DNA of 64,000 bases from Laetiporus sulphureus 93-53 (lineage: Eukaryota; Basidiomycota; Agaricomycetes; Polyporales; Laetiporaceae): positions 127,654 through 191,653 of the forward strand of contig NW_024468568.1 in assembly GCF_001632365.1 (NCBI RefSeq). The letters are read 5' to 3'. The notes beneath the pieces are model-generated. The model did not search any database, was not told the origin of the DNA, and saw only the letters and a list, made by a program, of their open reading frames with translations. How positions within the stretch are numbered: position 1 is the stretch's first letter; every line of letters starts with the position of its first letter. Positions 45,653-56,225 of this stretch are shown piece after piece. The translations under genes and the position numbers were made by a program.

Positions 45653-46454
45653 TGTCACAGTATATTAGCACTTCCCTATTCAGAAGACCCTACTGTAACT
45701 GGACTCAAGCAGCGTCACCAAAGCCAGCCACAAAAGCCATGCGACATCATTGATGATCAGCTAAGTGCTCAAGGATCTTATCGATTGTCTGCGCCAATCG
45801 ACACATCACGTGACCAATCAAGCGCCCCTGGCACGTGACCTTAAGAGACGCTCAAGCACATGACATCCTGATAGCCGCTCAATAGGCTTGAGCATAGGCA
45901 CGGGACACTGAGGTCTGGATTGGTAAGGAGGTCGGCCTTATACCTCATGGCCGAGACGGCACCCCGACGGAATGCCGCACGGACCATGACCTTATCTATA
46001 AGTCTACGGCCCACCAATGACCACGTAGTATTTACTAGTAGGTACATTGCCATTGGCTGTAGCACATTATGCATTATGTCCATACATAGTAGGTAGCCAA
46101 GGACTCCATAGATACTAGGGTACCAGAGGGCCTCGCCCCTACATGTATATATATGCCTCTATGCGACTGGGCTATTCCCCAGTCTTATTCATCTATTTCT
46201 CACATCCATCGTGGCTTGCCACAACCCTTCATCCCTGAGTCAGCTCGACAGTGAGGCCTATCGCCACTCACTTGTCTTCGCCTACCATTGGCTGAAAGGG
46301 GGCTCGCCACCCTTTTATGTTGGATCTTGAGTCACCGCTCCAAGTGGGACCCTGGGGCCTTACAAGGCACTCAGTATAAAGGTCACCCGTGAGTGGGTCA
46401 TGTGTGAAGCACCCATGAACGTCATGTCTCGTGTGGCAAAGCTTAGCCATGACA
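45653..46454 (+). mobile_element. Solo LTR-like insertion, 802 bp
   Basis: The block begins TGTCACAGTATATTAGC and ends CTTAGCCATGACA. ATGAG flanks it on both sides (45648-45652 and 46455-46459). A TATATATA motif near 46146 followed by a pyrimidine-rich leader is promoter-like. The block has no coding capacity beyond a chance minus frame. It differs from the 938-bp LTR family in its interior. Strand is nominal. Confidence 0.85.
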
Positions 46455-46459
46455 ATGAG

Positions 46460-48314
46460 CTTTGACATCCAGTCATTGTATTCTTGCAAGTTCCTTATTA
46501 GATATTGATCATCGAACGGGTGTTTCTTCATCCGAATCGTCTGAATCCCTAGTGGCTCGTCGAACCATTTTACGCTTTACCGAACGAGTTCGTCGTATCC
46601 TGTTGACGATTTCTTCCTGCTCTGATTCTTTTTCAGAGGTCTCACTTTCCCTTTGGGAAGTTTCGTCTTCTGATCTCCTGAAGATGATTGCTCATACTCT
46701 TCTTCTGAGCTCGTATCATCTTCTTGGACTTTTGCTACCCATCGGTGTCTTTTCTTCTCCTTTCCCTTGGAGTAAGATTTAACTGACTTGGTAGTCTTTC
46801 CTGATCTGCCTGGCTTGGAGTGCTTCTTCTGCCTGAAATAAAATGTCTTGGCCTTGGCATATGGAGTTGTCTTTCCTCCAGAATGCTGGTGCAGATCATA
46901 TTCCAGTTTTGAGCAGCTTGCTGCCTGATGTTCTGGCTTTCCACAGTTATAGCAGAATCCACCCCAAGAACATTCCTTATGGGTTTCTTCTGTGATTTTG
47001 TCGATGTCCATGGCATCAGGATCATGCTCCGTCCTTCCTCTGCATTTTGAAGATCCTGAGATGTACTTGAAGATATTGGTTCTTCTGCTATAGATGTCCT
47101 GGAGGTCCGTGACCTTTCAGGCTGCCTCGCATGCATCTTTATATGTGGTTGGCAGTTGAGCAACAATGAAGACCTTTTCTGCAAGTCTCTCATTGAGTCC
47201 TCTTTTGAAGTGAATGAGCTTCTGGTAGTCTTCGGTGATTTCGGCATATCGATAGCAGATGTCGAGTGATCCGATGAACTTGTCGACCGTCTGCTTATCC
47301 TGCTTGTATTTTCCTTCAAGAAGGACCTGCCAGGCTTGATCTTTGGTTGTGATGCCCCCATACTTTTCTTCGAGCGTTGTCTTGAAATTTTGGTAGATTC
47401 CAAGATTGTTCATTCCTTGTGCCATCTGGGCCGCTTTCCATGATTCTGCCCATTTTCCAGCTGTAGACGATGGGTCAATCTGGGAGAGGATGAAAGTGAT
47501 CTTGCTGAAGTCATCATTGTAGACTCCTGCATTTGCTTGGAGGTATCATTCCATATGTCGTATGAATGAGGCAAATTCTCGCTTATCTCCCCTGAATTCC
47601 TTGATTTTTCCCATCTTCTTTTCTCTCGCCATTGATGGTTTAGGGATTGCTCCCTGGTATTGGGCATAGATTGTCAGGGCCTGCTGGTAGTCAGCCCAGA
47701 CTGCATCTGTACATGTTCCAGGATGGGTTGATGGCCCAAGTGCCAGGTTGTATCGTGCAACAGTCACCATTGCTCCTCCAATTGATGCCTGAGGAAGGTG
47801 CGGGGGTTGGTCTCATCTGACTGGTATGATTCCTGGAGAATCTGGTCTAACAGTACTGTCCGAGACCAATCTCGCAATTGGGACTGCTGTGTGTCTGGCA
47901 CTAAGTGGCTTATTTGGCTGTAATCCACTGGTTTCCTCCGAACAACCTTCTTCTCGGTCAATTTGGATAGCTTCTCCAGATGGAAGCTCTTTTATTTCGT
48001 CGAATTGCCTGAGAGTTTGTTTCTTCATCAAAGTCTCCCCTGCTTTGAAGGATTCGACATAGTCCTTCTACTTCACCTTCAAGCTGGCTAAGCCTTGGGC
48101 GATCTGTTGGTTCATAGGCTCATCCTAGCCTAAATTGCAGTCGAAGATGAACTGCTTCTGTCGACTTTTTCTCGTAGAGGTCTTTTATCTCCTCTGTGAT
48201 CGCGTCTTCGACGGTAAATTGTGGTGCTCCTTCTTCTGAAGCAACCGATCCTTGTTCTGACATATCATGATCTGACATGTCCTCTGGGTTCCTCGGGTCC
48301 CTGGGTTCCCACAT
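46460..48314 (-). pseudogene. Gypsy gag with CCHC zinc knuckle
   Basis: Reading right to left: an acidic start (MWEPRDPRNPEDMSDHDMSE, from 48314), a section with MREKKMGKIKEFRGDKREFA-like capsid text, then KTTLEEKYGGITTKDQAWQ and FIGSLDICYRYAEITEDYQK, typical of chromovirus capsid, and the knuckle CYNCGKPEHQAASC (about 46925-46955). A basic tail with many Lys and Ser follows. Four frame changes or stops split it. The 802-bp insertion at 45653-46454 separates its end from the protease. Confidence 0.85.
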
Positions 48315-49264
48315 CTTGAAATCCTATCTTGTCCTGGATTCCTGGTTTGCCTTCTCTGGGAAGGGCTTTAGCATGTCTTCAATGTGTGCCTCAGATGAGG
48401 GCTTCTCTTGTTCTGGCATCCGATATGATAAACCTGTAAAACCTGTAAAAGAAAACTGTGTGGATGGGTGTCCACTCCCTGTTATCTCGTCTGATCTATC
48501 TCCTTACCCAGTGCCTTACTTGTCAAGGATGGGGCTCAGGCCTGATACTGCCTTTTGTTCTGGGTGGCCCTTAACCGTGTTCAGGATTGTGTTTAGCTGG
48601 GTATGACGCCCTGCTGCTCCCTATTTTGAGTGATCAGCTAATCACCTTGAAATCCTGCCTACTCCCATTTGAGTGCTTGGTGTTTCCTAGCCTGTTGATT
48701 TCCTCTTCTTGGTGGCCTATAACCAATCTTCCTTCCTATCTGCGTCTCCTCGATTGAAAATGGACTCGGCAAGGGGTGGGTGCCTTCTTTCGGTGGCCCT
48801 TAACTGGTGTCTTCTGTATACCCAGCACCTCTGGTGAGGATGGGGCTCAAGTCGACACTGCCTCTGGCGGGTAACTTGCCGCAACAAGTATCCAGGTTCT
48901 GCTTCTCTGATGGATGCTCTTGTCTGGTGAAGTACTGGTGCACCAGCTACTTCAGAGTGGTTCTCCTGTTTTTCCCTTCGTGGGCGAAGCACTGTCACAA
49001 CAGCTACTTCAGAGTGGTTCTCTCTGTTTTTCCAAGTGGTGTGTTGACTGCAGTGCACACCGAGTTCCCTGGAATTGGATACCCCTGTTTGAGGACTTCT
49101 TCCCATCGTGCCAAGTGTCTGATCCCTGTTCTCTCTATGGGGTCTCTTCTTATTATACTGAAGAGTTCACCCAGTCGAGCATCTTCTTCCTATTGAGCCT
49201 CCTTCAGTGTAAAGTCCCCACTTCTTGTAAGTGGTTCTAGACCTGAATAGGTTGACCTAAAGAA
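48315..49264 (-). other. Gypsy 5' untranslated/leader region
   Basis: About 0.95 kb between the PBS and the first gag frame, with short frames only. It holds two direct repeats of about 26 bp, CAGCTACTTCAGAGTGGTTCTC, at about 48943-48964 and 49000-49021. Possible packaging or leader function is inference. Confidence 0.5.
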
Positions 49265-49275
49265 AACCTCTTCCT
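49265..49275 (-). promoter_or_regulatory. Predicted self-priming primer-binding site
   Basis: Two nucleotides inside the 5' LTR end the minus strand reads AGGAAGAGGTT. Its exact reverse complement AACCTCTTCCT occurs in both LTRs of the element, 33 nt after the TATA box in the 3' LTR. No complement to a common tRNA 3' end is apparent. Confidence 0.7.
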
Positions 49276-49609
49276 AATGTTATGAAGCGTACCCTCGAGA
49301 ACCTTCTTAACCACATGCCCTTACAGCACATGCTAGCTTCCCCGGTGAATGTTATAGTAGGGTCCAACCCTAGGAGTGTGCAGCAGTGAGGTTTGGTCAC
49401 TCTGCTCTTTGCTAGGTCACCGAGAGGCTACTGCATGTTCACCTGCAGGTTACTAGGTTTGCCCTCTGATCTCTAGACAAGTGCATGAGCTTGAATACCC
49501 CTTGAGCATGAGTGCAGATCCCTGATCAGAAGTATTGAGAAAGCTTCTTGTCAAGAAGGGTTCTAGTGAAAGAACAGGTCTTAGAAACAAGGAGGAAGAG
49601 GTTGGTCTT

Positions 49610-50214
49610 TGTCACAGATTAAACCATACACGTGACATGTAAAACCTGCAGAACGACTGCATATATAGTCAGAACCAAGTGATAAGCCAAGCTTATCATT
49701 ACCANNNNNNNNNNNNNNNNNNNNNNNNNNNNNNNNNNNNNNNNNNNNNNNNNNNNNNNNNNNNNNNNNNNNNNNNNNNNNNNNNNNNNNNNNNNNNNNN
49801 NNNNNNNNNNNNNNNNNNNNNNNNNNNNNNNNNNNNNNNNNNNNNNNNNNNNNNNNNNNNNNNNNNNNNNNNNNNNNNNNNNNNNNNNNNNNNNNNNNNN
49901 NNNNNNNNNNNNNNNNNNNNNNNNNNNNNNNNNNNNNNNNNNNNNNNNNNNNNNNNNNNNNNNNNNNNNNNNNNNNNNNNNNNNNNNNNNNNNNNNNNNN
50001 NNNNNNNNNNNNNNNNNNNNNNNNNNNNNNNNNNNNNNNNNNNNNNNNNNNNNNNNNNNNNNNNNNNNNNNNNNNNNNNNNNNNNNNNNNNNNNNNNNNN
50101 NNNNNNNNNNNNNNNNNNNTGATAAGCCAAGCTTATCATTACCAGCCTTTTGGCGAAGTGGTTAATCGTCATAATTGGTATTGGTTCATAGGGATTAGTT
50201 CTGGTTCCGTGACA
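49610..50214. mobile_element. LTR-like insertion with assembly gap inside the 5' LTR
   Basis: The insertion starts TGTCACAGATTAAACC and ends GGTTCCGTGACA, with GTCTT duplicated at 49605-49609 and 50215-50219. Its middle is a run of N (about 49705-50119). The 24 bp before the gap, TGATAAGCCAAGCTTATCATTACC (about 49680-49703), recurs right after it (50120-50143). The true length is unknown. Confidence 0.8.
49705..50119. other. Assembly gap (about 415 N)
   Basis: A run of N inside the small insertion. The identical flanks suggest that the contig ends overlap or that a tandem repeat was collapsed. Confidence 0.99.
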
Positions 50215-50536
50215 GTCTTCTCTCCGTGATCCATGCCCCTTATATAGTCACAGACCTATAGTCTGAGGTACTAGTACAGGGGGTCCCACTATCCTAAAGA
50301 TAGTAAAACACCAGAGCTTAGCTGCTGCGAGCCAGGTGATTGGCGAGCTAAGAAAAGCATAGGTGAAATAGAAAACCTAGAGTGAAGTCTGGATTGCAAA
50401 TGCCAGAGTGAGTCTAATCGTGAGAATGAAAAACTGCTAACCCTAGAATATGTCCACCAGACCTATGAACCATAAATAGTAAGTGTTATGTGCAACGTAA
50501 ACTGTCACATGACCATGAAGTGCTGAAACCATAACA

Positions 50537-50986
50537 ACTTTCACCTCAGCATATTCCATCCATGACCAATTTCTTCACCCACCCAATTTATGCTGACATC
50601 ATCTCATTGGGGCCCTTCACCATCCTGTAGAAGCATCACCACATCACCAGTTGGGTCACAAACTCATATGCTCAGTGCACCTGCACCTGAGTCACCCAGC
50701 ATTCTATAGGGTCATGACTCACCAGATGCACCAGCTGCCCTCTCGATACCTACAGCACCATTTTCACCCACACTTTCACCATCTTGGTCATTGAGCACTT
50801 GGCCTTTTCTGCCTCCAGTCACACTGCTGCCTCCATCTCTGTCGCATCTGTCAGTGGTGATGTTTTAATTATCATTACCTCCCACAGCTTCTTCCTAATC
50901 AACTCCACTTCCATCTGGATCACCCACTCACCATAGTTATTCTCCCTCAAGACAGGGAACCTTGTGGTTTCAATTGTCTTGGACAT
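50537..50986 (-). pseudogene. Copia-like gag, N-terminal half
   Basis: From an ATG at 50986 the minus frame begins MSKTIETTRFPVLRENNYGE and continues WVIQMEVELIRKKLW, the copia gag (UBN2) start. TGA and TAG codons then interrupt it repeatedly, largely where family members have Arg or Trp. It ends at the ACTTT duplication and continues at 37840. Confidence 0.75.
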
Positions 50987-51069
50987 GTCGGGTTAATGTC
51001 AGTTGCACAGGGAGTAATGCGAGCAGACCAGCAGAGGTCAAAAGATAGTAAGGTATGGGGGTAGTTTGT

Positions 51070-51326
51070 CTTAGAATCTTATAGTTTAAGCGCAGTGAAG
51101 ATGAGTCTAGTGTGCAGGGACCTCATTAGAGTCATTTAGACATAGTCAAACTACCAAGGTATATACAACTTGAGGTCCGCTATTTATTAACTATTGCCAC
51201 CCTTAGATCCTGTTGTACGATGCCCACCCATTGCTAGGATATGTCGCTATGACCATCCGACTGACCACTTCTTCCTGCTTGCAATAAGAGCATATCTGAG
51301 TGCTGCGCGCACTTCTTTTTTCAACA
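51070..51326 (-). repeat. Copia-like LTR, copy 2
   Basis: Minus sense TGTTGAAAAAAGAAGTGCGCG onward, matching copy 1 (37166-37418) with perhaps one base in eight changed, mostly transitions. A leader of about 85 bp separates it from the gag ATG. That both LTRs belong to one internally deleted (gag-only) element is inference; no duplication of the flanks was seen. Confidence 0.65.
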
Positions 51327-53153
51327 GGAGTGCCCTTGAAAGATGTCAGAATCAACAGTTTGTGCAAAGAAAATCTGTACCTCTGACAATAGCCAGTCAA
51401 TCTTGTCATCGACTGACTAACTGACCACATTCATCTATGGCCCTGTACTTAGATAACTGTTTGCAGCATGATACTTCTTTGACATTGTGCATATGACTGT
51501 CAATCTGCACATAAATGGTGTGACAGCTGAGGCAGTGGTACCAATCCTGTGATCAGCATGTTAGACTTCTTCATGTCATATCTAAACAATGCATCATCTT
51601 CATTGCAACAAGCTTGCACTACTTGCCATATGAGATATATATACACAGTAAGACTGTAGATGGCATAATTGTTATAGAGAATGTTATACCTCATTCTATG
51701 ACTTGAGCAGCACCACAAGTTCAGGTTTGTTCAGCAGCTTCTACCACTGAGCAAGCATCAACTGTTGTAGAGCATTGGGGTCTATACCTTGAGACATGTG
51801 AGCAATATGCTGGCCAAAAATTAGAAAAATATGACAGAGCAGTGAGCATGCAACTTTCATGCATTATTGCTAGTTGTTGAGCCTGTGTGTTATCTAAGTG
51901 AAAGATACAATGCAAATTCACTTGTATCAGTTTATTTTGATATGCTTTCTGTATTTTCCTGTAAGTTTACCATCTAAAAACAAATATTAATATGACAAAT
52001 GCATGAAATTGGATGGAGTCAGAGTTGTGACCTCATAACAAGATTGGTGGTGGCTTCAGAGACCTCTGATCTAACCTAACCTTTTCAATGTCAGGAGCAA
52101 TAAGGTATGATGTATGCAGAATCAAATGCACAGTAAAGTCAGAGTGGTAGCACATACATTGTATTATTGCTTATACGGAAAGCCCTTTACAAGGCTTAAT
52201 CACTTCAGTGCCTCATTAAGCCACTTATGTGATAGCACCAGATTAGGAGAGATGTGAAATTTTCTATTAGAAGTAAATTCTTTATAATGAAGAACTGAAA
52301 GATTCTTCTTGTCAGGGTGAATGTTGGTGAAGCAAATCTTGAAATTGAAGATCTCTTCAAATAGTATGTATGTATATCTCTAAAAATATTAATTTGAGAG
52401 CAAGAGTGAAGAACTGGGTGAATGGACCATGTGCATAATGAAAGTGAGGCTGGGAGAAGAGGAAAAACATTTTGAAATAGAACTTGTCCTTGTGATGCCT
52501 CTCGAGCGGTCTAAACTTAATAATGATGATGACTATTGATGAGCTGTCAAAATTTTCATTGGGGATAATGTACATTTTGTGGTCACCTCAAATAATGAAC
52601 TTATTAGAGCCAGCATGGCAGGAACTCTTGATGACAGCTCCTGAATGCTCAATAGAGATAGCCATGATAAGGAAAGCATAAGATATCTGCAGGCATATGT
52701 GGTTGGTGTGAAAGAAAGCCTTGTATTTTCAGATATAATTGATCAGAATGCAGATGTTTACTTCATTAACATTCAGCTTCAGGTGAATTTTCATTGTCAA
52801 TTTCAGATTTATGTATGTAGACATGCTTATGAATGAAGGCTGTGTGTTAAAGATGATATTCCTTGAGCACTGGCAGAACAGCATACATAGTGAGGCCAGT
52901 ATGTCAGCTAGAGGAAAAGATAGTTGTGCATAAGTTTTCAAGTTATGAACTCTGAGATATGACCTTTATGCGATATAGCTGGCCAACTGGAAAAACCCTT
53001 AACTTGCTCTATTAACAACACATCAGAGCAGCAAAATGATATATACCCCAGACATGGAACCATTTTTCACAGCAACATATGCATGCTATATCTGGTTTGG
53101 TATTTTCTCTTTACAACATGTATTTGCATGTATTGCATTTGGCATAGTATATT
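51327..53153. other. AT-rich repeat-like region, no supported gene
   Basis: 1.8 kb of AT-rich sequence with ORFs of at most 97 codons. No domain, terminal repeat or tRNA was recognised. Confidence 0.4.
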
Positions 53154-53890
53154 TCAAGTTTGGTCATTGTCTTGCTGAAATACCACATCCTCCACAGTTT
53201 TGCCCCATTCCTCTATGCTATTCTGAAGTTCATCCTCCAGAACAGAAACATAAAGGTCAGCATCCATCTTGCCATCGATTTTGCAGGCATATCCAATTTC
53301 TTCCCAGTCCATACACCCCCACATCATGAGGCTTCCTCCCCCAAACTTGAGTGTCCCTTCTACCAGCCTATCACTGAGTCTCTCCCCTGGCTTCTTCCAT
53401 GCCCATTTCCTCCCATCTGACCCTAACCTGTTGATTTTGGTTTCATCTGACCATATAACCCTCTTCCAGTTCTCCACAGTCCAGTGCTGATGGCTAACAG
53501 CAAAGTCCAGTCTTTCTCTCTTATGATGCTTAGAGAGAAGGGGACGTTTATGCTTGACCACAGCCGTCAGACCAGTGCTTTTGAGCTTTCTACGCATAGT
53601 CTCCACATGAAAGGGCTGGTTGACAACATCTTGGAGAAGTTTGGTCACTTTGACAGCAGTATCTGCCTGTCCACTGGTAAGAAGGCGAGTAGCATGGTGA
53701 ATGATTCCAGGATTAAGCTTTGTAGGATGACCTCCACCAGATGTAGGCATGTTAGAATGATGCTCAGAGCAAATTCTGAACACAGTGGAGTAATGGACTG
53801 CAGTCAGATGAGCAATCTATCTGACAAAATGACCTTGATCAAGCAGGGAGAGAATGTGGGCAGTCTGAGTGGCAGAAACCTTTTTCATGA
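53154..53890 (-). pseudogene. Tc1-like transposase, C-terminally truncated
   Basis: The frame starts MKKVSATQTAHILSLLDQGH, meets a TAG (position of a likely Gln), and then runs 209 codons open from 53783: KLKSTGLTAVVKHKRPLL, HWTVENWKRVIWSDETKINR with the first Asp, KWAWKKPGERLSDRLVEG, LMMWGCMDWEEIGYACKIDG, and VVFQQDND with the second Asp, where the homology ends. The Glu region is absent. Trp codons lost in the first copy are intact here, making it a useful reference. Confidence 0.88.
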
Positions 53891-54240
53891 TGGCTGTGTT
53901 GAATTTGAACAGTCTGTTGAGTGTTGATCAACTCATGTTGAAGTTCAACAAAGATCACATGATCCAAACTTTAAACCTTAAAGCCAACAAACTTCTGCAA
54001 GGGGGTATTTTTGTCTTCAGAAGTGTTAGCCACAAAACTGTTGCAATGCATCTTTTGTAAAGAATATTTTGTATCTCACTAACCAGTAGGCCAATTTACT
54101 TTATCCAAATGCCATTTGAAAGATTATATTATAGGCTTTCTAATAATATTTATGTTCGCATATTTAGCTATTTTTGTTCCTGAGATATAAGCCAAACAAT
54201 GCAACTGTTACAAACATTGCAACAGTTTTGTGGCTCACTG
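53154..54240 (-). mobile_element. Second Tc1/mariner element, truncated
   Basis: The right end reads CATTGCAACAGTTTTGTGGCTCACTG (54215-54240) followed by TA (54241-54242). An inverted copy, GCCACAAAACTGTTGCAATG, lies inside at 54029-54048. The transposase reads leftward from about 53890. The left part, including the rest of the catalytic domain and the other terminal repeat, is lost at about 53154. TA followed by the gypsy integrase frame at 54254 shows it entered that gene. Confidence 0.82.
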
Positions 54241-54253
54241 TAGTACAAGGGCA

Positions 54254-55193
54254 ATGTAGAATTTTGCATGCTTTGAGCAGAATCAGCCAAGGCTCTGGCA
54301 GACTGGATCTTCAAAGATATACTTTGCCAATGGGGCACACTCTCAGAGCTCATAACAGATAATGGCGTGCCCTTCATCAAAGCCACAGCATATCTGGCCA
54401 AGAAGTACCATGTTCAGCATATTCAAATCAGCGGTAAAAATTATGAGCCAATGAGATCGTCGAAAGGTTCCATTTTGATGTGCAGCAAGGCTTGTTTAAA
54501 GCTGCCAATGGCAAAGAACATGGCTGGAGCCAGGTAGTGCACTCCATGTTCTGGTCAGAAAGAATCACCACAAGGCATCACATGGGGTGCTCGCATTACT
54601 TTGCAGTCACAGGAATGCAGCCAATATTACCAATGGACATAGTCAAAGCTACATACCTGCTGCCACTGCCAACTTCGATGATATCTACCACTGAGCTAAT
54701 CACGTGATGAGCTGAGGCCTTACAGAAGCGACGTGAGCAGATGGAAAAGATTTATAATGCCATCTTCAGAGCTAGAAGGGAAGCAACAAAGAAGTTCAAG
54801 GAGAACCATGTGACAAAGATACGCGATTTTAACTTAAGCCATGGAGACTTAGTACTGGTCCGACACACGAAGATTGAGAAATCACTCAATTGCAAGATGC
54901 GACCTAGAGACATTGAACCCTATGTGTTAATTCTACGAAACTGAGGCAGAGCCTATGTGCTGGCAGAACTAGATGGGGCAGTCTTGGACAGGCCAGTGGC
55001 AGCCTTCCGAGTCATACCATTCATTTTGCCCAAGTGGGTATTGGTACCAGAAGAGGTATTGGACGTCTCCAAGAAGCATCTAAATGAGATGGGGGAAGCA
55101 GAAGACACTGGAGAATTGGAGAAAGAAGAAGAACCTGGAGAAGGAGAGAACAGGGGCTTTGCAGAAGAAGACTCAGATAAAGAAGGAGACTAA
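54254..55193 (+). pseudogene. Second gypsy integrase fragment
   Basis: The frame begins ALADWIFKDILCQWGTLSEL and ITDNGVPFIKATAYLAKKYH, with the second catalytic Asp, then shifts frame through the Glu region (EIVERFHFDVQQGLFKAANG) to WSQVVHSMFWSERIT. A TGA pair at about 54705-54711 is followed by LQKRREQMEKIYNAIFRARR, GDLVLVRHTKIEKSLNCKMR and, after another stop, AELDGAVLDRPVAAFRVIPF. It ends in an acidic Glu/Lys tail at 55193. The family differs from the chromovirus at 37.8-50.5 kb and resembles another agaricomycete gypsy lineage. Confidence 0.85.
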
Positions 55194-55386
55194 TTGGCCA
55201 AGCCTTTGGGGTTTGGGCAATTGTGTATATGGATTCAAGGCATTCACAACTCATTTCTTAGGGGATTCACAGGCACACTTAATGCAGGAAAGTGAGTATA
55301 TTTGAATGGCAAACTACATTGTACAGCATATGACAGGCTAATAACCATGGCCACCAGGCACAGCAGGATGAGCTCTCCATGCACAA

Positions 55387-56225
55387 TCACTCAGGCTTTT
55401 TGTGAAAGAGGCCAGCAATGGCCTTCATCAGCTCCTCCTGTTCGACCATTATGCCAGCAAACTTGACAAAGGTGGATGAGGAAGAGGCAGCGGTTGACCA
55501 CATAGCTGGTGAAAAATGAGTTGGGTATGGTGCCAGAGGAACGAAGATGAACAGAACCTCACCAGAGGGCATAGCAGTGGCACATTTGGCAGGAGTGGTG
55601 ATATGCTCAACTGCATCCTGGCCATGAGCAGCACTCCTAACCAACCCCTACTGGTGGAAGGCAAACTGAGGCTTGTCCATCTGCAGTTCCTTTGAGCTAT
55701 GATCACAGGAAACTTCAAATGATAATGCAGCGATGGGCAGCCATGAGTCATTCGACTGTGTGAGCTTGAAACAGGTCAGTTCGCAAAATTGTGATCAGTG
55801 AGTGTCAGACTTGACTGTATGGATGCCTCTGACTGGAAAACAGTCAAAGGCCTGTGCTGTGGAGGTGTGTGCATGTGTAATGTGATCAGCGACTCCTGTG
55901 CTCGTGAACTGTGGTGGCTGAAGGCCTGGGCTGGGGCATGAGGGATTGCTATATCTGGAAAGTGCTCATCAAGTGCCCATGACAAAGCCTCAATAGCCTC
56001 CAAAACTGGAACGAGTGCCGACGACAAAGCTCTGAGCACTTCTGACTGGAACGAGCACCGACAATGAACTCCTGGGTGTCTCTGACTGGATCAAGTGCTG
56101 ACGATGAACTCCTGGGTGCTAGCAAGGCTACGGGGTCCAATGGAGACAGAATCCTGGTTTGAGACTCATGACTGGTGGCGTGCGAGTGAAATGTGATGAT
56201 GTGAGATACGAGAACACGATAACAT
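55387..56225 (-). pseudogene. Unrecognised decayed ORFs next to the gypsy relic
   Basis: Minus frames (55644-55387, 55751-55449, 56039-55776, 56140-55949) are short and overlap, with sections such as HFSPAMWSTAASSSSTFVKF and AIAGLFHKKPE. Two copies of a ~38-bp unit (TCTGACTGGAACGAGCACCG.. and TCTGACTGGATCAAGTGCTG..) sit in tandem near 56041-56118. No function is recognised; this probably belongs to the same retroelement or a gene it carried. Confidence 0.35.

Larger units (their letters stand above)
37846..50536 (-). mobile_element. Full-length Ty3/gypsy chromovirus, nested and defective
   Basis: Two LTRs with inverted ends TGTTATG..CATAACA bound the element, and ACTTT is duplicated on both outer sides (37841-37845 and 50537-50541). 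Reading right to left the order is 5' LTR, primer-binding site, gag with CCHC knuckle, protease (DSGA), reverse transcriptase remnant, RNase H, integrase, chromodomain, extra ORFs, polypurine tract and 3' LTR. Integrase before a chromodomain defines a Ty3/gypsy chromovirus. Later insertions at 38402-39051, 42798-43735, 45653-46454 and 49610-50214 inflate it from about 9.7 to 12.7 kb. Stops, frameshifts and loss of the RT palm make it inactive. The LTRs differ at many transition sites, so it is not recent. Confidence 0.93.
49278..50536 (-). repeat. Gypsy 5' LTR (interrupted)
   Basis: The repeat runs TGTTATGAAGCG..CCATAACA and matches the 3' LTR after removing the 605-bp insertion. The TATA box (plus 50240-50246) is now separated from the predicted start (plus 49593-49603) by that insertion, which would abolish normal transcription of the element. 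Confidence 0.92.

Noticed and set aside
56041..56118. CRISPR-like or minisatellite array
   Set aside because: Only two imperfect ~38-bp copies in tandem, with no spacers, in a eukaryotic genome.
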